Positions 37,322 through 46,685 of a stretch of 64,000 nucleotides of DNA are shown piece by piece (position 1 is the first letter of the stretch; every line of letters starts with the position of its first letter). Under the pieces are notes generated by a model, which was not told the origin of the DNA, did no database searches, and saw nothing but the letters and a program-made list of their open reading frames with translations. The position numbers and the translations under genes are program-made. Source of the stretch: Bacillota bacterium (GTDB taxonomy: Bacteria > Bacillota > UBA5301); assembly GCA_017656135.1 (NCBI GenBank), contig JACDOJ010000006.1, forward strand, positions 1 through 64,000, given 5' to 3'.

Positions 37322-38314
37322 CTAATTCGAAAGAGATTTTGCTCTATTCCCCATGAAATAACTGTGGTTGAGAAACTTAATCACCAGTCCCCTGGTACTG
37401 GCTGCTGTTGCCTCTAACCTGCTCTGAACCAGTTTCCAGAGTTCATTCAGCTCTTCCTGGGGCTCTGTACAGTCGTAATCTGACTCAGGAATCCTAACAT
37501 CTTCTGCCGTGTTCAGTTCAGGCCAAATTGCGAGGATCAATCTATACATTCTTACAGCCTGTTTCCTGGCCTTCATGTTTTCCCCCTCTGCGTAGTTAAC
37601 GATGTCATTAATCTGAGCAACCTCCGGGCCGGTCAAGGCCCTCAGTAGAGAGGGGGATCCCTTCCGAAGGTGGTAATCGTAGTACTCTTCTATGCTGTAG
37701 TGAACATTGGTAGCCACGGCATCTGCCGCTTTGATATTAAACCGATGTCGAAAGATGAAGTCGCTGACCGGCAGGGGCAAGGCGTGCAGGGGCTGACCCA
37801 GATCCTGCAGGTAGTGGATGGACCTGGCCAAAAAGCGAAAGGCCCAGTAGAGGTCCCCCTTCTCATACGCAATCAGGGCCAAATCGTAGAAGTGCTGGGC
37901 TCTTTGGGGAGCCTCACCTAAAGAGATTAGGCCCCCCCAGAGAGTGTAGCGCTGGTGCCGCCACCCCTGGCTGCCTCCGGTCAAAGCCTGCTTAGGGTCA
38001 AGTTCCAGATCTGTATCCAGGTCCCAATCCGGTTCCGAAGCGTAGGTGGCCAGTATCTCCAGGGCCGAAACCCGTTCACCGAACCCCCCCAACTTGTACT
38101 CGATCATGAAATCTGGGTTGTAGCTGGACTGGTCATACTCCCCGTAGGAATACGGGGTTATTTCGATGGAATCGTAGGCTGTCAGGGCCTTAAGGTCCTT
38201 AAGAGCCTCATAAGTGATCACATCATGGCCATCCCAAGCCAAAACAGTTGGGGCCAGAAGAACCACCAAGAGCAGAGTGGCCACCGGCCCCAGAGATTTC
38301 AATTGAAAACGCAT
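37322..38314 (-). CDS. Secreted zinc-dependent phospholipase C-like protein
   Basis: About 330 residues. The signal peptide ends VLA, so the mature protein starts with Trp (WDGHDVITYEAL). In Bacillus cereus-type phospholipase C the N-terminal Trp binds zinc, and this arrangement is kept. Further ligands appear in WRHQRYTLWGG, ARSIHYLQDLGQPLHALP (His, Asp, His) and NVHYSIEEYYDYHL (His, Glu). It is longer than PLC and could also be related to S1/P1 nucleases. It would hydrolyse phospholipids, possibly outside the cell. ATG 38314 follows GGGGGGAGA. It lies downstream of a LysM wall hydrolase gene. Confidence 0.8.
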   Translation of the reverse strand: MRFQLKSLGPVATLLLVVLLAPTVLAWDGHDVITYEALKDLKALTAYDSIEITPYSYGEYDQSSYNPDFMIEYKLGGFGERVSALEILATYASEPDWDLDTDLELDPKQALTGGSQGWRHQRYTLWGGLISLGEAPQRAQHFYDLALIAYEKGDLYWAFRFLARSIHYLQDLGQPLHALPLPVSDFIFRHRFNIKAADAVATNVHYSIEEYYDYHLRKGSPSLLRALTGPEVAQINDIVNYAEGENMKARKQAVRMYRLILAIWPELNTAEDVRIPESDYDCTEPQEELNELWKLVQSRLEATAASTRGLVIKFLNHSYFMGNRAKSLSN

Positions 38315-38397
38315 TCTTCTCCCCCCTGTCTGCTGCTTCCAGTACGCTAAAAATTTTTCATTACAGGCTGTTTCTCCTTTAGCGGGGGGCTTGTCCA

Positions 38398-39393
38398 CTA
38401 ACTTCTGAAGAAAACATGGTTTCCGATGACGGCAGTGACCGGTTGGGATCTGACCCAGCTGCCGACCGCGGTCTTCGGGTTGTAGAAACCATTGGCTCCG
38501 TTGCTGGGGTCTATGCCGGCCAGGGCATCATCAACCGCCCGGTAGGCCGAAGGAATCGCCGGGTTGTTTATGTAGCCGTTTAGCACCGGTTCATACTGGT
38601 AGATTCCGTTCCATTGTTGATAGATGACATCTCTCACGTTATTGGGGTAACGTGGATCCCGCACCCTGGCGAGCACGGTCGCGGCGACGGCAACTTGCCC
38701 TTCATAGGGCTCACCTCCGGCTTCAGCAGTAACCAGCCGAGCCAAAAGGTCCCGCTCGGCTGCGGTCAAGGTATTGGTACCGGGAGTGGTGGAAGCCGGA
38801 ACCGTGCCATCGTTACCTGTAGGAATGACGAGTTTCTGACCGACGTAGATGTAGTCGCTCCAGAGGTCGTTGGCCTGTCTTAGATCAGCAATGGTGATCC
38901 CAAACCGCCGGGCAATCAGATATAAGCTATCGCCAGGCTGAACCTGGTAGACCACTTTGCCGTCTGCAGTTTCACCAGAAAAACTACTGGACGGAATAAC
39001 CAGTTTCTGGCCAACTGCCAGGAATATCCCAGAGAGGTTATTGGCCCTCTGGAGCGCTCCTACCGTGGTGTTAAAACGCCGAGCAATCAAGAACAAAGAA
39101 TCACCGGGCCTAACAGTGTAAACTTGCGTCCCGGAAGTAACCTCCGAGGGCTGAAAGCTGCTTTCGGTGGCTGGAACCTTGATCACCTGTCCCACTTCCA
39201 GGTAGGACATGCGGGCGGAGTTAATCTTCTGTAGGTCTTCTGCACTAATGCCGTAGCGCAAACCAATCAAATAGTATGAATCACCAGGCCGCACCACATA
39301 AGTGGTAAGTTCGAGGGCTTGCACGCTTCCGGCTGAGAGAACTGAGATAAATACCACAAATGCAGCGACAAGCAGTAACGAACGAGAAATCAT
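38398..39393 (-). CDS. Secreted cell wall hydrolase: three LysM domains plus SleB domain
   Basis: A 331-residue exported protein. A signal peptide ends near QALE (residue 27). Three LysM domains follow, each with the PGDS-x-x-x-I hallmark (about 34-77, 95-138, 151-194). The C-terminal Hydrolase_2/SleB domain has RLVTAEAGGEPYEGQVAVAA with the catalytic Glu, then PVLNGYINNPAIPSAYRAVDDAL and NGFYNPKTAVGSWVRS. LysM domains bind peptidoglycan. SleB-like proteins act in spore-cortex lysis or in vegetative wall turnover. Its own promoter is visible upstream. GGGGGTAA precedes the ATG. Confidence 0.92.
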   Translation of the reverse strand: MISRSLLLVAAFVVFISVLSAGSVQALELTTYVVRPGDSYYLIGLRYGISAEDLQKINSARMSYLEVGQVIKVPATESSFQPSEVTSGTQVYTVRPGDSLFLIARRFNTTVGALQRANNLSGIFLAVGQKLVIPSSSFSGETADGKVVYQVQPGDSLYLIARRFGITIADLRQANDLWSDYIYVGQKLVIPTGNDGTVPASTTPGTNTLTAAERDLLARLVTAEAGGEPYEGQVAVAATVLARVRDPRYPNNVRDVIYQQWNGIYQYEPVLNGYINNPAIPSAYRAVDDALAGIDPSNGANGFYNPKTAVGSWVRSQPVTAVIGNHVFFRS

Positions 39394-39434
39394 GGAAATT
39401 ACCCCCTTTATTGCCGAATTATCCGGTTGATACT

Positions 39435-39464
39435 ATTGTAGCAATTACTTACACAGCCTGTCAG
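39435..39464 (-). promoter_or_regulatory. Promoter of the LysM-SleB gene
   Basis: Minus strand -35 CTGACA (39459-39464), 18-base spacer, -10 TACAAT (39435-39440), about 40 bases before the ATG. The rest of the 227-base gap toward hisIE shows no clear terminator. Confidence 0.65.
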
Positions 39465-39620
39465 CGACGACCAAAAGGCCAAAACCAGCCTCAACAGGCA
39501 AGACTTCAACTAGTTAAGGGGGGGCAAGCTCTCTTTTATCCTTTTGACCCAGATTCTCCTTGAATACCAGAAAATGTCATAGACGGACCGCTTTGGCCAG
39601 CACTCTTCAGATTGAACAGG

Positions 39621-40238
39621 CTATTTTCTCCGTTTAGCCAGCACCGACCAGACCGCCTCGTTAGGTGTTTGACCGTCTTCCAACAAGACCATCAGATGGT
39701 AGAGCAGGTCGGCTGCTTCCTGAGAAAGTTCTTCCGGGGATCGGTTTTTGGCGGCAACGATAACCTCAGCCGCCTCTTCTCCAATCTTTTTACAGATCTT
39801 ATCGACACCTTTCTCCAACAAGTAGTTGGTATAGGATCCTTCGACCGGATTCTCCTTCCGGTCCCTGATCACCCGGCGCAGCTCATCTAAAATCTTGGGC
39901 GTTGCAGCCAGTTCCTGCTCTCCCTTGATCGGATAATGAAAACAGGACCAGGTGCCTTCATGACAGGCACCGGTTCCTTTTTGGTGGACTTTGATGAGCA
40001 AAGTGTCCTGGTCGCAGTCGGTGGTGATGGAAACCACCTCTTGGATGTTCCCGGAGGTTTCCCCCTTCGGCCAGAGTTCCTGCCGACTCCGACTGTAAAA
40101 CCAGGTTCGCCCTGTCTCCAGAGTCTTAGCCAGCGACTCCTGGTTCATGTAGGCGAGCATCAATACTTCACCGCTATCAGCATCCTGAACGATGGCTGGA
40201 ATCAGTCCGTTGATATACTTCAACTTGGTGATATCCAT
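39621..40238 (-). CDS. hisIE: Phosphoribosyl-AMP cyclohydrolase / phosphoribosyl-ATP pyrophosphatase
   Basis: A fused enzyme of about 205 residues for steps 2 and 3 of histidine synthesis. The HisI half (about 1-110) has [34 protein letters not shown] and [23 protein letters not shown] (Zn/Cys and Asp site). The HisE half (about 115-205) has [32 protein letters not shown] and [12 protein letters not shown]. The best start is the ATG at 40238, 7 bases after AGGAG. It is the last gene of the his operon. Confidence 0.96.
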   Translation of the reverse strand: MDITKLKYINGLIPAIVQDADSGEVLMLAYMNQESLAKTLETGRTWFYSRSRQELWPKGETSGNIQEVVSITTDCDQDTLLIKVHQKGTGACHEGTWSCFHYPIKGEQELAATPKILDELRRVIRDRKENPVEGSYTNYLLEKGVDKICKKIGEEAAEVIVAAKNRSPEELSQEAADLLYHLMVLLEDGQTPNEAVWSVLAKRRK

Positions 40239-40249
40239 ATCCAAACTCC

Positions 40250-41014
40250 TTACTCTACAGGTCTGACCGGTATTCCGGCCTGGGCCAGGTATTCTTTGGT
40301 TTCAGCTATGGTGAACTCTTTGTAGTGAAAAATGGAAGCCGCCAGCACCGCATCGACCCGGCCTTTCAGGATGGCGTCTTTGAGGTGGACCAGCTCCCCG
40401 GCTCCCCCTGAGGCAATCACCGGAATGTTCACTTCCCGGGCCACAGCCGAGTTTAACTCATTATCGTACCCGGATTTGGTGCCGTCCCGGTCCATGCTGG
40501 TCAAGAGGATCTCCCCGGCGCCCAAGGCCTCGGCCCGTTTGGCCCACTCTACGACGTCAATGCCGGTGGGAGTTCTGCCACCGTGGATGAAAACCTCCCA
40601 ACCTCCACTCTCCCGACTTTTGGCGTCAATGGCCACCACAATGCACTGGCTCCCAAACTCGCTGGCACCCTTTTGAATCAGCTCCGGATTGAGAACAGCG
40701 GCCGTATTAATGGAAACCTTGTCCGCGCCGGCCAGGAGCACCGCCCGGACATCCTCGATGCTGGAAATGCCGCCGCCGACGGTAAAGGGAATGAAAACCT
40801 CTTCGGCCGTGCGCTGAACTAGGTCCACCAGGATCTTGCGCTTCTCGTGGGAGGCGGTGATATCCAGAAAGACTACCTCATCGGCGCCTTCCTTATCATA
40901 CAAGGCAGCGAGCTCCACCGGGTCACCGGCGTCTTTCAGGCCGACGAAGTTGGTCCCTTTGACCACCCGCCCGTCCTTCACATCCAGGCAGGGGATAATC
41001 CGCTTGGCTAGCAC
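40250..41014 (-). CDS. hisF: Imidazole glycerol phosphate synthase, cyclase subunit
   Basis: A 254-residue TIM barrel. It opens with [21 protein letters not shown], with the catalytic Asp, and carries [17 protein letters not shown], the second catalytic Asp in [15 protein letters not shown], and [12 protein letters not shown]. It partners HisH to form imidazole glycerol phosphate and AICAR. GTG start, overlapping hisA by 7 bases, with GGAGGTGAGG upstream. Confidence 0.97.
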   Translation of the reverse strand: MLAKRIIPCLDVKDGRVVKGTNFVGLKDAGDPVELAALYDKEGADEVVFLDITASHEKRKILVDLVQRTAEEVFIPFTVGGGISSIEDVRAVLLAGADKVSINTAAVLNPELIQKGASEFGSQCIVVAIDAKSRESGGWEVFIHGGRTPTGIDVVEWAKRAEALGAGEILLTSMDRDGTKSGYDNELNSAVAREVNIPVIASGGAGELVHLKDAILKGRVDAVLAASIFHYKEFTIAETKEYLAQAGIPVRPVE

Positions 41015-41748
41015 CCGCCCTCACCTCCGGCCAAGTCCAGGGCTTCCGCCAGGTTAACAGCCCCGGTGTAGAGGGCCTTGCCCACAATGATCCCGGAGAG
41101 CAGCGGGTTCTTCCTGGCAGCCTCCGCTGCCTCTTCAATGTCAACTAGGCCCGAGACGCCGCCGGAGATAATCACCTTGAGGCCGGTCTTTTCCGCCAGG
41201 TCCAAGCTGGAGGCGATGTTGGGACCGGAAAGCATCCCGTCCCTGGCGATGTCAGTGAAGATCACCGTCTCCACCCCCAGTTCCTTCATCTGGGTACCTA
41301 GCTCCCAGGCGGAGACTTGGACCTTCTCTTGCCAGCCCTCTACTGCCACTTGGCCGTCTCTGGCGTCGATTCCCACAATGATACGGTCGCCGTACTCCTT
41401 TACAGCCTCGGCCACAAACCGTGGATCCCGGTAGGCGGCTGTGCCGATGATGCCGTAGCGGGCCCCGGCGGCAAAGACCTCTTCTAGGTTTGCCATGCTC
41501 CGCAAGCCTCCTCCCACCTCAATGGGGATCGCTAGCTCCTTAGCGATAGCCTTGATCACGTCCCGGTTCTCTCCAGACCGGCGGGCGGCATCCAAATCCA
41601 CCAGGTGCAGCCTTTCGGCACCCAAAGAAGCCCACTTTACAGCGACCTCCACCGGATCCTCACTGTAGACGGTTTCCTGGTTATAATCACCCTGCCGCAG
41701 ACGGACACAGCGCCCACCGAGCAGGTCTATAGCTGGGATTACTAGCAT
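41008..41748 (-). CDS. hisA: Phosphoribosylformimino-AICAR ribotide isomerase
   Basis: A 246-residue TIM barrel with [20 protein letters not shown] at the N-terminus (catalytic Asp), [38 protein letters not shown] (second catalytic Asp) and [12 protein letters not shown]. It catalyses the Amadori step before HisHF and is translationally coupled to hisF. The ribosome site GGAGAGAG lies before ATG. Confidence 0.97.
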   Translation of the reverse strand: MLVIPAIDLLGGRCVRLRQGDYNQETVYSEDPVEVAVKWASLGAERLHLVDLDAARRSGENRDVIKAIAKELAIPIEVGGGLRSMANLEEVFAAGARYGIIGTAAYRDPRFVAEAVKEYGDRIIVGIDARDGQVAVEGWQEKVQVSAWELGTQMKELGVETVIFTDIARDGMLSGPNIASSLDLAEKTGLKVIISGGVSGLVDIEEAAEAARKNPLLSGIIVGKALYTGAVNLAEALDLAGGEGGC

Positions 41749-41759
41749 GGTCTCTCTCC

Positions 41760-42374
41760 TTAAGCTTTCATGGATGCGAAATTGTCCAGGATCTTCAGCC
41801 CCAAACGGCTGCTTTTTTCCGGGTGAAACTGAAGGGCACAGACTTTACCCCGACCGACGATGGCCGGATAAGACAAGCCGTATTCCGCCTTGGCCAGAGT
41901 CACCTCGTCTACTTCCGGTGGGGCGTGGTAAGAGTGGACGAAATAGAAGTAATCGCCGTCAGAGATCCCGTGCAAGATGGGGTGGTCCCTGACCTCCTTC
42001 AGACTGTTCCACCCGATCTGAGGAACCTTCACTTTCTCCGGAAAACGGCGCACAGTCCCGCGAAAGAAGCCCAAACCCTTGGGTCTCTCCCCGGCAAAAG
42101 ACTCTTCGCTCTCGGTAAAAAGCAGCTGGAGTCCTAGGCAGATGCCTAAGAACGGCCGGTCTGAAGCTAGATACTCTTGAATAGCTTCTACCAGGCCATA
42201 CTGGTGGAGGTTGCGCATCCCGGCTCCAAAAGCCCCGACCCCTGGAAGAACCAGGTGATCGGCATCAGTGATATCCTCTTTTTTGCTGGTCAAGAAAACC
42301 TTGTGCCCTAGGTGTTCAAAGGCCTTCTGCACGCTGCGCAGGTTACCTAAGCCGTAATCGATGATGGTTATCAC
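41760..42374 (-). CDS. hisH: Imidazole glycerol phosphate synthase, glutaminase subunit
   Basis: A 204-residue class I glutamine amidotransferase. It shows IIDYGLGNLRSVQKA, VLPGVGAFGAGM, the nucleophile in FLGICLGLQLLF (Cys near residue 80), and the His/Glu pair in ALQFHPEKS. It supplies ammonia to HisF. Its ATG overlaps the stop of hisB (ATGA-type overlap). Confidence 0.97.
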   Translation of the reverse strand: MITIIDYGLGNLRSVQKAFEHLGHKVFLTSKKEDITDADHLVLPGVGAFGAGMRNLHQYGLVEAIQEYLASDRPFLGICLGLQLLFTESEESFAGERPKGLGFFRGTVRRFPEKVKVPQIGWNSLKEVRDHPILHGISDGDYFYFVHSYHAPPEVDEVTLAKAEYGLSYPAIVGRGKVCALQFHPEKSSRLGLKILDNFASMKA

Positions 42375-42964
42375 TCTAGTACCCCTTTTGTGGAAGGTAT
42401 ACCGCTGATTTTCGGGTTTCGGGCAGCTGCCATGCGCAAGGCCCGCCCTAGGGCCTTAAAGAGCGCCTCAATCATATGGTGGCTGTTCTGGCCGGTGACT
42501 TGGGCGTGGAGGGTGATCCCAGCGTAGGTGCAAAAAGCCTGCAAAAACTCTTTGACCAAGCAGGTTTCAAAATCCCCCACCCGCTCCTGAGGAAATTGCG
42601 CAGTCAATACCAGATACGGGCGGCCGCAGATATCCAAAACCACCCGGGCTAAGGCATCATCCATAGGAACATCAAAGGTCCCGTACCGCTCAATTCCCTC
42701 CTTGCTCCGAAGGGCTTCTTTCAAGGCCTGACCCAGGGTAATCCCCACATCCTCCACAGTATGGTGGAAGTCCACCTCCAGGTCCCCCTGGGCCTGAATG
42801 GAAAGGCCGAAGAGACTGTGCTTGGCCAACTGTTCCAGCATGTGATCGAAGAAACCAATTCCGGTATCGATGACCGCAGGTGAAGTCACATCAAGGTTAA
42901 CTCCTACCTGTACCAGGGTTTCCTTGGTTTTGCGCTCGACGCGACTGACCCGAGCCTCACTCAT
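42371..42964 (-). CDS. hisB: Imidazoleglycerol-phosphate dehydratase
   Basis: A 197-residue monofunctional HisB (no phosphatase domain). Metal-site motifs are GFFDHMLEQLAKHS, VDFHHTVEDVGITLG, and the second repeat TYAGITLHAQVTGQNSHHMIEALFKALGRAL. It catalyses step 6. It overlaps hisD by 8 bases. Histidinol-phosphate phosphatase must be elsewhere. Confidence 0.97.
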   Translation of the reverse strand: MSEARVSRVERKTKETLVQVGVNLDVTSPAVIDTGIGFFDHMLEQLAKHSLFGLSIQAQGDLEVDFHHTVEDVGITLGQALKEALRSKEGIERYGTFDVPMDDALARVVLDICGRPYLVLTAQFPQERVGDFETCLVKEFLQAFCTYAGITLHAQVTGQNSHHMIEALFKALGRALRMAAARNPKISGIPSTKGVLE

Positions 42965-44273
42965 TGTTATCCTCCTTCAAACGTACCCGTACCGCATTGG
43001 CGTGGGCGGTAAAGCCTTCAGTCTCAGCCAAGACCAGCACACTGGGGGCCAATTTCTCGAGGGCCTCCGGTCCGTACTGAGAGTAACTCATCCGCTTCAG
43101 AAAATCATCAACGCTCAAGCCAGAAGAGAACCGGGCGGTGCCGTGGGTGGGCAAGACGTGGTTCGTCCCCGAGGCGTAATCCCCCAGTGGTTCAGGGGTG
43201 TATCCACCGATGAAGACCGTCCCGGCGGCTTTGACCTTTTCCAGCCAGTCTCTGGCCCCGGCAAAGTAGAGCTCCAGGTGCTCGGGAGCCAGGATGTTAA
43301 CTAGCTCAATAGCCTCATCCAGAGAACTAACCAGGATGCACCTGCCCCACCTCTTAAGAGCCTGGCGGGCGGTTTCGGCCCGCTCCAGCTCAGCCAGCTG
43401 CCGGATGAGTTCGGCCTCCACCTCTTTGGCCAGGTGCAAACTGGTGGTGAAGAGAAAAGCCCCGGCCTCAGGGTCGTGTTCGGCTTGGGAGAGCAGGTCC
43501 GCGGCCACATAGACCGGGTTGGCCGTTTCATCAGCCACCACCGCGATCTCCGAGGGACCGGCTAACATGTCGATGCCCACATTGCCGTAAACCAGCTTCT
43601 TAGCAATGGTAACGTAAATATTACCGGGCCCGCAGATCTTATCGACCCTGGGAATAGTTTCGGTGCCGAAAGCCATGGCGGCGATGGCCTGAGCACCGCC
43701 GATTCGGTAGATCTCCTTAACTCCCAGAACCTTGGCGGCCGCCAGTATATGCGGGTTTACCGTTCCCTCTGGCCCCGGCGGGGTCACCAAGCAGATTTCC
43801 TCGACCCCGGCGACTTGAGGAGGGATCACATTCATTAGCACCGAGGAAGGATAGGGGGCCCGGCCTCCCGGAACGTACACCCCCACCCGGCGCAGCGGCA
43901 AATAGCGGCGGCCTAACACAGCTCCGGTCTCATCCTGGTATGACCAGTTCTCCGGCAGCTGCTTCCGGTGGTATCGCCGGATGCGTTCAGCGGCGAACTT
44001 AACGGCCTCCAGGAACTCGGTTGAAACCGCCCCTTGGGCGGCATCCAGTTCGGCTGCGCTCACCTGGAGTTTCTCGGATGTGAGCTCCACTCCGTCGAAT
44101 TTAGCGGTGTACTCCAAGAGGGCTGCATCGCCTTTTTGCCGCACCGCCTCTAGAATCTCTCTCACTGCCGCCTCTTTGGCCGGGTCAAACTCTAGGCCCC
44201 GGTTCAAAAGACTCTGATCAAATTCAGTATCCTTCGAATAGCTAATAACCTGCCATATTCGTTCTTCAGACAC
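42957..44273 (-). CDS. hisD: Histidinol dehydrogenase
   Basis: A 438-residue zinc and NAD enzyme for the last two oxidations to histidine. Motifs: YVPGGRAPYPSSVLMNVIPP, YRIGGAQAIAAMAFGTETIPRVDKICGPGN, GPSEIAVVADE, LLSQAEHDPEAGAFL with Zn and catalytic residues, and GYTPEPLGDYASGTNHVLPT. Full length. It overlaps hisG and hisB at each end, so the operon is tightly coupled. Confidence 0.97.
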   Translation of the reverse strand: MSEERIWQVISYSKDTEFDQSLLNRGLEFDPAKEAAVREILEAVRQKGDAALLEYTAKFDGVELTSEKLQVSAAELDAAQGAVSTEFLEAVKFAAERIRRYHRKQLPENWSYQDETGAVLGRRYLPLRRVGVYVPGGRAPYPSSVLMNVIPPQVAGVEEICLVTPPGPEGTVNPHILAAAKVLGVKEIYRIGGAQAIAAMAFGTETIPRVDKICGPGNIYVTIAKKLVYGNVGIDMLAGPSEIAVVADETANPVYVAADLLSQAEHDPEAGAFLFTTSLHLAKEVEAELIRQLAELERAETARQALKRWGRCILVSSLDEAIELVNILAPEHLELYFAGARDWLEKVKAAGTVFIGGYTPEPLGDYASGTNHVLPTHGTARFSSGLSVDDFLKRMSYSQYGPEALEKLAPSVLVLAETEGFTAHANAVRVRLKEDNNE

Positions 44274-44922
44274 TGGCCTTTTCCCCCTGTACTGCAGAAA
44301 GTCTTTTCACCATCTCTTGGATCAACGGATAGCGGACCTTATAACTGATTTTGTTGCTGACCAGCCGGGCACTGACCGTCCGGATCTCCTCCACCACCCG
44401 CAGGTTGTTCTGGGCCAAGGTAGATCCGGTTTCGGTGATATCCACGATGGCTGTAGCCAGGCCGGCTTTAGGGGCCAGTTCAATGGAACCGTTAAGTTTC
44501 AGGATCTCCACTTGAATACCGTGGGAGGCGAAGAATGAGCGGGAAATGCGGGGAAACTTGGTGGCAATCCTGGAACCCGGCAAGAGGTCAGTGGCTTTGG
44601 TGATCGGGGAATCATCTGGAACCGCCATGATCAGCCGGCACTTGCCGATCCCTAAATCCACCAGCTCACAAAGCTCCCGGCCGGCTTCAAGCAGGACGTC
44701 TTTGCCGGCGACCCCTAGGTCAACCGCGCCGTACTCTACATAAACCGGAACATCCGCCGGCTTGACCAGCAAGAACTGCCAGCTGCCATCGGGTGTGGAG
44801 AGCATCAGGCGCCGCTCTGGATCCAGATCGGGTTCGAGATCGATGAAACCCGCTTGAGCCAACATTTTGAGCACTGGTGTAAACAATCTTCCTTTGGGTA
44901 CTGCAACCTTAATGGGATCCAT
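44266..44922 (-). CDS. hisG: ATP phosphoribosyltransferase, short form
   Basis: A 218-residue short HisG without the C-terminal ACT-like regulatory domain. It therefore needs HisZ, which is encoded just upstream. Motifs: VAVPKGRLFTPVLKML, VDLGVAGKDVL, GSRIATKFPRISRSFF and TAIVDITETGSTLAQNNL, which holds the PRPP loop. It performs the first committed step of histidine synthesis and is inhibited by histidine through HisZ. Confidence 0.96.
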   Translation of the reverse strand: MDPIKVAVPKGRLFTPVLKMLAQAGFIDLEPDLDPERRLMLSTPDGSWQFLLVKPADVPVYVEYGAVDLGVAGKDVLLEAGRELCELVDLGIGKCRLIMAVPDDSPITKATDLLPGSRIATKFPRISRSFFASHGIQVEILKLNGSIELAPKAGLATAIVDITETGSTLAQNNLRVVEEIRTVSARLVSNKISYKVRYPLIQEMVKRLSAVQGEKASV

Positions 44923-44954
44923 CTCTCTCCTCTTTCTTTATTTACCGAGATAAA

Positions 44955-44988
44955 GTGATAAATCAATAAATTACAGTCATGTTATCAC
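44955..44988. repeat. Spaced inverted repeat between hisZ and hisG
   Basis: GTGATAA (44955-44961) and TTATCAC (44982-44988) form a perfect 7-bp inverted repeat with 20 bases between, inside the 81-base AT-rich hisZ-hisG gap. It could be a small hairpin or an operator. A weak promoter-like pair (TTGATT, 16 bases, TAAATA) overlaps it on the minus strand. Confidence 0.3.
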
Positions 44989-45003
44989 ACCGCCCGTGAG
45001 CTG

Positions 45004-46245
45004 TCAACCCCAGAGCTCGTTCACGAAATCCACTACTTCATCTAGGGAAATAGCTGTTCTTTCCTGATCTTTAGTCCGAATCTCAAACCGGCTGTCGGCT
45101 GTGACAAGGACGTTCAGCTCGGCCTCCTTGGACTCAGTCTTATTCAGACTGACGACGGCAGTGTGGCCTGCCTCCCGCAGCCGGGCAGCCAGCTCCTGGG
45201 CCCTTTCCCTCAGGGGGTCGTTATAATCCACCACCACTACCCTTTGCTTTTGGTCTTCAGCAGTAGCTGCTTTTAGCTCCAAGAGCCGCTCCAGACCGAA
45301 ACCGAAACCAACCGCCGGCTTATCCGCCCCGAAACGCCCAATCAAGCGGTCATACCGGCCTCCGCTACAGACCGTGTACCCGATGTCGGCCACATACCCC
45401 TCGAAAACCACACCGGTGTAGTACTCTAAGTCTTTTAACATACCCAAATCAATCCGGACTCGTTCCAAGACTTGATCAGGGAGGAGTTCGCAGACGGCTT
45501 CCAAGTGCTCCAAGGCTGCCTGAGAAGTGCTGCTTTTGGTAAGCTCTTTGGCTCGGCTGATCACCTCTACTCCGCCCCGCAGGGCCAATAGCTCCTCTAA
45601 CTGTTCCTGAGTCTCGGAGGGAAGATGCGCCGCCGCCAGGATCTCTTTAAGGGTGACAAAATCTTTGTTGAGAAGCGCCCCCCGGATAAGCCGCTGCTCT
45701 CGAGGAGAGAGGCCGGAGTCCTCTAAAATTCCCAGGCTGAAGCTGACCTCCCCAAGGTCCAGAGCATACCCGGTAATTCCTAAAGCCTCAAAGACCGTGG
45801 CCGCCAGCTGAATGACCTCAGCATCAGCCTTTGGGCTGCTGGAGCCGATGAGTTCCACTCCCGCTTGGTGAAACTCCCTTTCCCGACCCATGCCTGGCTC
45901 CACATAACGAAAGATGTTGGTCAAGTAAGCTAGGCGAAGAATCCGATTCTCATCATTGAACCTAGTGGCAGCGAGACGGGCAATTGGCGTGGTGGCATCT
46001 GAGCGCAGCCCCAGAATGTTACCTTCCCTGTCGAAAAAACGGAAGATCATCTCATCAGATTCAGGGCCGGTACCCTGACGAAGGACTTCCATGTATTCAA
46101 AAGTGGGGGTAATCACCTCACTGTACCCCCACAACCGAAAAATCTCCCGAATTGTTGCCTCAATCTCCCGGATTAAGTCGGCGGCACCAGCCAGATAATC
46201 CCTAGTGCCCCTAGGTCTTTGCAACAGCAAATCCTCTTTAGTCAA
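45004..46245 (-). CDS. hisZ: ATP phosphoribosyltransferase regulatory subunit
   Basis: A 413-residue HisRS-like protein. The class II synthetase core is visible as RGTRDYLAGAADLIREIEATI, VITPTFEYMEVLRQGTG, RSDATTPIARLAATR, GMGREREFHQAGVELIG and VCSGGRYDRLIGRFGADKPAVGFGFGLERLLEL. The histidine-A motif and tRNA-anticodon features of true HisRS are altered. Together with short HisG next to it, it forms the HisGZ complex. It may carry the histidine-sensing site. It overlaps yerC by 8 bases. Confidence 0.93.
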   Translation of the reverse strand: MTKEDLLLQRPRGTRDYLAGAADLIREIEATIREIFRLWGYSEVITPTFEYMEVLRQGTGPESDEMIFRFFDREGNILGLRSDATTPIARLAATRFNDENRILRLAYLTNIFRYVEPGMGREREFHQAGVELIGSSSPKADAEVIQLAATVFEALGITGYALDLGEVSFSLGILEDSGLSPREQRLIRGALLNKDFVTLKEILAAAHLPSETQEQLEELLALRGGVEVISRAKELTKSSTSQAALEHLEAVCELLPDQVLERVRIDLGMLKDLEYYTGVVFEGYVADIGYTVCSGGRYDRLIGRFGADKPAVGFGFGLERLLELKAATAEDQKQRVVVVDYNDPLRERAQELAARLREAGHTAVVSLNKTESKEAELNVLVTADSRFEIRTKDQERTAISLDEVVDFVNELWG

Positions 46246-46549
46246 AGTTGACCTCTCCCAGTTTCTCCAGATTGTCTAAGACCAGGGTATAGCCGTCTGC
46301 CCCATAGTTCAAACAGCGTTTCACCCGACTGACCGTGGCGGTGCTGGCGCCGGTCTTGTCCACAATTTCCTGGTACTTGCGCCCCTGTCTGAGCATTATC
46401 GCCACCTCTAGCCGCTGGCTCATGGCCTTTAATTCAGAGACCGTGCAAATATCCTCAAAAAAACGGTAGCACTCGTCCAGGTTCTGTAGAGACAAAACTG
46501 CCTTAAAAAAACGGTCCAACTCTGCACTTTTTAATTTGTCCAGAGACAT
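46238..46549 (-). CDS. YerC/YecD-type TrpR-like DNA-binding protein
   Basis: A 103-residue protein of the TrpR-like YerC family. The helix-turn-helix is seen in SQRLEVAIMLRQGRKYQEIVDKTGASTATVSRVKRCLNYG (about 45-84). It heads the his operon, a known position for YerC proteins in Firmicutes, and may be a histidine-responsive repressor. Start ATG 46549 has GGGGAGAGAG upstream; longer reading is blocked by lack of a ribosome site. It is coupled to hisZ by an 8-base overlap. Confidence 0.88.
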   Translation of the reverse strand: MSLDKLKSAELDRFFKAVLSLQNLDECYRFFEDICTVSELKAMSQRLEVAIMLRQGRKYQEIVDKTGASTATVSRVKRCLNYGADGYTLVLDNLEKLGEVNFD

Positions 46550-46583
46550 TGCTCTCTCCCCTGTCCAGATGTTTTCACTCTTT

Positions 46584-46612
46584 ACCATACTAAAAAGAAA
46601 CTTTAAATGCAA
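46584..46612 (-). promoter_or_regulatory. Promoter of the his operon
   Basis: Minus strand -35 TTGCAT (46607-46612), 17-base spacer, -10 TATGGT (46584-46589), about 35 bases before yerC. The leader is short, so there is no room for a T-box or his leader peptide; regulation by the YerC protein is more plausible. Confidence 0.7.
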
Positions 46613-46685
46613 GTGAAAAAGTTTAAGGCACATTCCGGGGCACTGGAATATATTGAACTGCAAATCTATCTGGGAGGTGCAGTGC

